Source: Tubiluchus corallicola (taxonomy: Eukaryota > Priapulida > Priapulimorpha > Priapulimorphida > Tubiluchidae). From it: a stretch of 31,584 bases of DNA. Each line of letters starts with the position of its first letter. Position 1 is the stretch's first letter. The notes under the pieces were generated by a model that worked only from the letters and a program-made list of their open reading frames with translations, was not told where the DNA came from and searched no databases. The position numbers and the translations under genes are program-made. The DNA is taken from assembly GCA_030141605.1 (NCBI GenBank), contig JAQGDQ010001635.1, forward strand, positions 1 to 31,584, read 5' to 3'. This document shows, one piece after another, positions 28,499-31,584 of the stretch.

Positions 28499-29404
28499 CT
28501 GAAACAAATTAGATTTGACGAGAATTTGCGAGTGCAACACGACGATCACTCATCGATCTAACAAGATTTTATGAGCTCACAAACCAAATTTCGTGTCTGA
28601 AAACTCGTGCAAAACGAAACTTGAAAATCTGTTAAATTTTATTATTAAAAAGTTGCAGAAACAATTCTGAACGTAGATCATTCGTATTTCGACTGGCATT
28701 ATAACACCAATAACATGAAGCGAACTACCTTCCACCAAAAAAACTATTAAATATGTATATAATGATGATAATGCACCTTGATTAAAGGAAAGAACAAGTC
28801 ATTTAGCATGTTAAGTTAATTTTACCTTTATCACTTAAACTTAGAAAAATATAACAAAGAAATTTGCAAAAAAAACTGTCTATAATCCATAAATTTAACT
28901 TACGATACCGCTGTATGCTAATTTTCAGACGCGGTGGTTGCCGCCATTTACTAAAACTTATGACGTAATTGGTGGATTACGTGGCTCTTCGCAAACGCGC
29001 CGTGGTTTCTGTAAGGGTGCGCTGTTTAAAGTTCTGCAGCTTACTTAATACTTATACAAAAATGTCGCACGTCATCGGTGGTTTTTTTTACAAAAATTTC
29101 TGCTGATTTCTAAGTATTTCAAAAGTCCAGTTTTAAAAAAAGTTTTTCATAGTATTTAGTTTAACATTTAAATTTACACATGTTTGCGTTCAGTATTTAA
29201 CAATGCCGTTGTATCATTCAGAACAGAAAGAAGCCTAAACTGCATCACTTCATTCAACACTGGTCGTTTACTGGTCATTCATTCAACACTGGTCGTTTAC
29301 TGGTCAATAACCACTAAGCTGTCACCCTCCGCTTAAATTTTGTTTAAAAAACGCCCTCATTTTGCCGATGCACGTCGAATGGACCTCACAAGTTGAGTGC
29401 CTCT
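28499..29404. other. Non-coding stretch upstream of SLC35F exon A
   Basis: No exon for the missing SLC35F N-terminus could be recognised here. A 19-base direct repeat (ATTCAACACTGGTCGTTTAC) occurs near 29253 and 29281. Confidence 0.4.
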
Positions 29405-31584
29405 CTTTATGTAAATTTGACACTGAGTAGGCCTATAAATGTAAATTTGACCCTGAGTAGGCCTATAAATGTAAATTTGACACTGACTAGGCCTTTAAAT
29501 GTACATTTGACCCTGAGTACGCCTATAAATGTAAATTTGACCCTGAGTAGGCCTATAAATGTAAATTTGACCCTGAGTACGCCTATAAATGTAAATTTGA
29601 CCCCGAGTAGGCCTATAAATGTAAATTTGACCCTGAGTAGGCCTTTAAATGTAGATGTGACCCTGAGTACGCCTATAAATGTAAATTTGACCCTGAGTAG
29701 GCCTAAAAATGTAAATTTGACACTGACCAGGCCTTTAAATGTAAATTTGACCCTGAGTAGGCCTATAAATGTAAATTTGACCCTGACTAGGCCTTTAAAT
29801 GTAAATTTTACACTGACTAGGCCTTTAAATGTAGGCCCATAAATGTAAATTTGACACTGACTAGGCCTTTAAATGTAAATTTGACCCTGAGTAGGCCTAT
29901 AAATGTAAATTTGACCCTGAGTAGACCTATAAATGTAGATGTGACCCTGAGTACACCTATAAATGTAAATTTGACCCTGAGTAGGCCTATAAATGTAAAT
30001 TTGACCCTGAGTAGGCCCATAAATGTAAATTTGACACTGACTAGGCCTTTAAATGTAAATTTGACCCCGAGTAGGCCTATAAATGTAAATTTGACCCTGA
30101 GTAGGCCTTTAAATGTAGATGTGACCCTGAGTACACCTATAAATGTAAATTTGACCCTGAGTAGGCCTAAAAATGTAAATTTGACACTGACCAGGCCTTT
30201 AAATGTAAATTTGACCCTGAGTAGGCCTATAAATGTAAATTTGACCCTGACTAGGCCTTTAAATGTAAATTTTACACTGACTAGGCCTTTAAATGTAAAT
30301 TTGACCCTGAGTAGGCCTATAAATGTAAATTTGACCCTGAGTAGGCCCATAAATGTAAATTTGACACTGACTAGGCCTTTAAATGTAAATTTGACCCTGA
30401 GTAGGCCTATAAATGTAAATTTGACCCTGAGTAGGCCTATAAATGTAAATTTGACCCTGAGTAGGCCTATAAATGTAAATTTGACCCTGAGTAGGCCTAT
30501 AAATGTAAATTTGACCCTGAGTAGGCCTTTAAATGTAATTGACCCTGAGTACGCCTATAAATGTAAATTTGACCCTGAGTAGGCCTATAAATGTAAATTT
30601 GACACTGACTAGGCCTTTAAATGTAAATTTGACCCTGAGTAGGCCTATAAATGTAAATTTGACCCTGAGTAGGCCTATAAATGTAAATTTGACCCTGAGT
30701 AGGCCTATAAATGTAAATTTTACACTGAGTAGGCCTTTAAATGTAAATTTGACCCTGAGTAGGCCTTTAAATGTAAATTTGACCCTGAGTAGGCCTATAA
30801 ATGTAAATTTGACCCTGAGTACGCCTATAAATGTAAATTTGACACTGACTAGGCCTTTAAATGTAAATTTGACCTTGAGTAGGCCTATAAATGTAAATTT
30901 GACCCTGAGTAGGCCTATAAATGTAAATTTGACCCTGAGTAGGCCTTTAAATGTAAATTTGACATTGACTAGGCCTTTAAATGTAAATTTGACCCTGAGT
31001 AGGCCTATAAATGTAAATTTGACCCTGAGTAGGCCCATAAATGTAAATTTGACACTGACTAGGCCTTTAAATGTAAATTTGACCCTGAGTAGGCCTATAA
31101 ATGTAAATTTGACACTGACTAGGCCTTTAAATGTAAATTTGACCCTGAGTAGGCCTATAAATGCAAATTTGACAGTGAGTAGGCCTATAAATGTAAATTT
31201 GACAGTGAGCAAGCCTTTAAATGTAAATTTGACCCTGAGTAGGCCTTTAAATGTAAATTTGACCCTGAGTAGGCCTAGAAATGTAAATTTGACCCTGAGT
31301 AGGCCTATAAATGTAAATTTGACACTGACTAGGCCTTTAAATGTAAATTTGACCCTGAGTAGGCCTATAAATGCAAATTTGACACTGACTAGGCCTTTAA
31401 ATGTAAATTTGACCCTGAGTAGGCCTATAAATGCAAATTTGACAGTGAGTAGGCCTATAAATGTAAATTTGACAGTGAGTAAGCCTATAAATGTAAATTT
31501 GACAGTGATTATGCCTATAAATGTAAATTTTACAGTGAGTACGCCTATAAATGTAAATTTGACCCTGAGTAGGCCTATAAATGT
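29405..31584. repeat. 30-bp satellite array, about 72 copies, runs off the window
   Basis: The period is 30 with core TAAATGTAAATTTGACCCTG then AGTAGGCCTA. There are a few phase breaks, such as a short unit near 29831 and a 28-base unit near 30535. Common variants are CACTGACTAGG, TTTAAATG, GAGTACGCC and CAGTGAGT. An eight-unit block (about 29601-29830) recurs 464 bases later (about 30065 on), a higher-order duplication. All long open frames in it, on both strands, arise because 30 is divisible by three. The right edge is not seen. Confidence 0.98.

Noticed and set aside
28337-28561. Plus-strand 74-codon frame.
   Set aside because: It is the mirror of the confirmed SLC35F exon A.
29405-31584. 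Long open frames on both strands with ten-residue repeats (NVNLTLSRPI on plus, VKFTFIGLLR on minus), as if a repeat protein.
   Set aside because: The unit is 30 bp, so any stop-free frame stays open. Both strands are equally open, phase breaks cut the frames, and there is no start, signal or splice context.

Overview
The window is a join of two unlike kinds of DNA. Positions 1 to about 2160 look bacterial, and specifically Bacteroidota: three intronless, same-strand genes (the C-terminal end of a SusD-like nutrient-binding protein, a lipoprotein with a LamG/concanavalin-like domain, and the N-terminal part of a PHP-domain phosphoesterase) spaced like an outer-membrane glycan-utilisation operon. 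From about 2172 to 31584 the DNA is that of an animal, most likely an aquatic invertebrate: AT-rich, full of microsatellites, minisatellites and transposon debris, with split genes using GT-AG introns. The switch falls inside the SusD-like frame and abuts a 63-bp tandem repeat. An assembly chimera with a bacterial associate is the simplest reading; lateral transfer is the alternative.

The animal part carries three gene models, all on the minus strand. (1) 3674-7748: a six-exon model assembled here from splice sites and reading phase, encoding a small (176 aa) secreted or membrane-anchored protein that I do not recognise. (2) 11513-13195: an intronless, apparently complete DEG/ENaC-family sodium channel (560 aa) whose pore selectivity motif is Cys-Val-Ser instead of Gly/Ser-x-Ser. 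(3) 22445-28498: the last five coding exons (258 aa, about seven membrane helices) of a solute carrier of the SLC35F1/F2 type, including a 56-nt micro-exon. Its N-terminal exons are not in the window.

Repeats fill most of the rest. Long tandem arrays: 30-bp units that switch to 29-bp units (5041-5874), 150-bp units (14597-15785), 69-bp units (18062-19030), and a very large 30-bp array (29405 to the window end, about 72 copies, with a higher-order duplication). Transposon-like pieces: a TA-flanked, Tigger/pogo-like MITE (2578-3055), a TTAA-flanked piggyBac-like element that contains the 150-bp satellite (13632-16000), a long-palindrome element (16902-17631), and two decayed pieces of a CR1/L2-type non-LTR retrotransposon in permuted order (19191-21817), the second broken by an insertion with inverted ends. 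Two further dispersed families have two and three copies here. Microsatellites include CT, TA, GT, ATGT, CAT, AACAC and a compound GGT/GGC/AGT block.

I found no rRNA, no tRNA and no true CRISPR array. Most open frames in the low-complexity and tandem arrays are by-products of repeat periods divisible by three.
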